Below are positions 5,176 to 5,215 of a stretch of 5,215 bases of DNA, one piece after another; the stretch's first letter is position 1, and every line of letters starts with the position of its first letter. Below the pieces are notes generated by a model, which ran no database searches, was not told the DNA's origin, and saw only the letters and a program-made list of their open reading frames with translations. Origin of the DNA: Bacteroidaceae bacterium (lineage in GTDB: Bacteria > Bacteroidota > Bacteroidia > Bacteroidales > Bacteroidaceae); contig JAILIJ010000143.1 in assembly GCA_024695315.1 (NCBI GenBank), positions 1-5,215 of the forward strand. Direction: 5' to 3'. The position numbers and the translations under genes were made by a program.

Positions 5176-5215
5176 TCCTACTTGTCCTTGTCTACAGAAG
5201 TAAAGAAATAACTGA

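Overview
The window looks like a piece of a Bacteroidota chromosome, most likely order Bacteroidales (Prevotella/Bacteroides-like). Four independent signs agree. Every promoter I can find has the Bacteroidota form, TTG, 19-20 bp, then TAnnTTTG. The CRISPR repeat has the 47-bp type II-C form known from this phylum. The ECF sigma factor is paired with an anti-sigma protein that carries an outer-membrane barrel. Start codons mostly lack strong Shine-Dalgarno sites. The species cannot be read from the sequence.

Layout, left to right. Bases 1-496 are the end of a CRISPR array (seven repeats, the first cut by the window edge, and six spacers), read on the minus strand, with a promoter inside each repeat. 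Bases 497-2676 hold no convincing protein gene. This AT-rich stretch contains three well-formed plus-strand promoters. The first (1041-1071) leads into an unassigned region with a short tandem repeat. The second and third each head a promoter-to-terminator unit of about 245 and 290 nt without a conserved ORF. The two units share ordered sequence blocks, and their terminator stems differ only by paired changes. I read them as two diverged copies of one small-RNA gene, the most interesting content of the window.

Bases 2677-3094 carry a minus-strand gene for a small, basic, Cys/His-containing exported protein, with its own promoter and a leader of about 70 nt with two small hairpins. It converges on the second RNA unit and shares its bidirectional terminator. 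Bases 3178-5175 are a minus-strand operon: an ECF sigma factor followed, with a 4-base ATGA overlap, by a 454-residue protein. That protein has a cytoplasmic anti-sigma-like head, one inner-membrane helix, a long Ser/Thr/Asn-rich periplasmic linker and a C-terminal beta-barrel. This matches the dual membrane-spanning anti-sigma factor (Dma) type described in Bacteroides thetaiotaomicron. A strong intrinsic terminator closes the operon.

How the parts work together: the sigma/anti-sigma pair should form an envelope-sensing switch in which the barrel and linker report outer-membrane state to the sigma factor. The small exported protein and the RNA pair are separate transcription units, and nothing in the sequence ties them to that sigma factor. 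The CRISPR array needs Cas9, Cas1, Cas2 and tracrRNA from outside the window.
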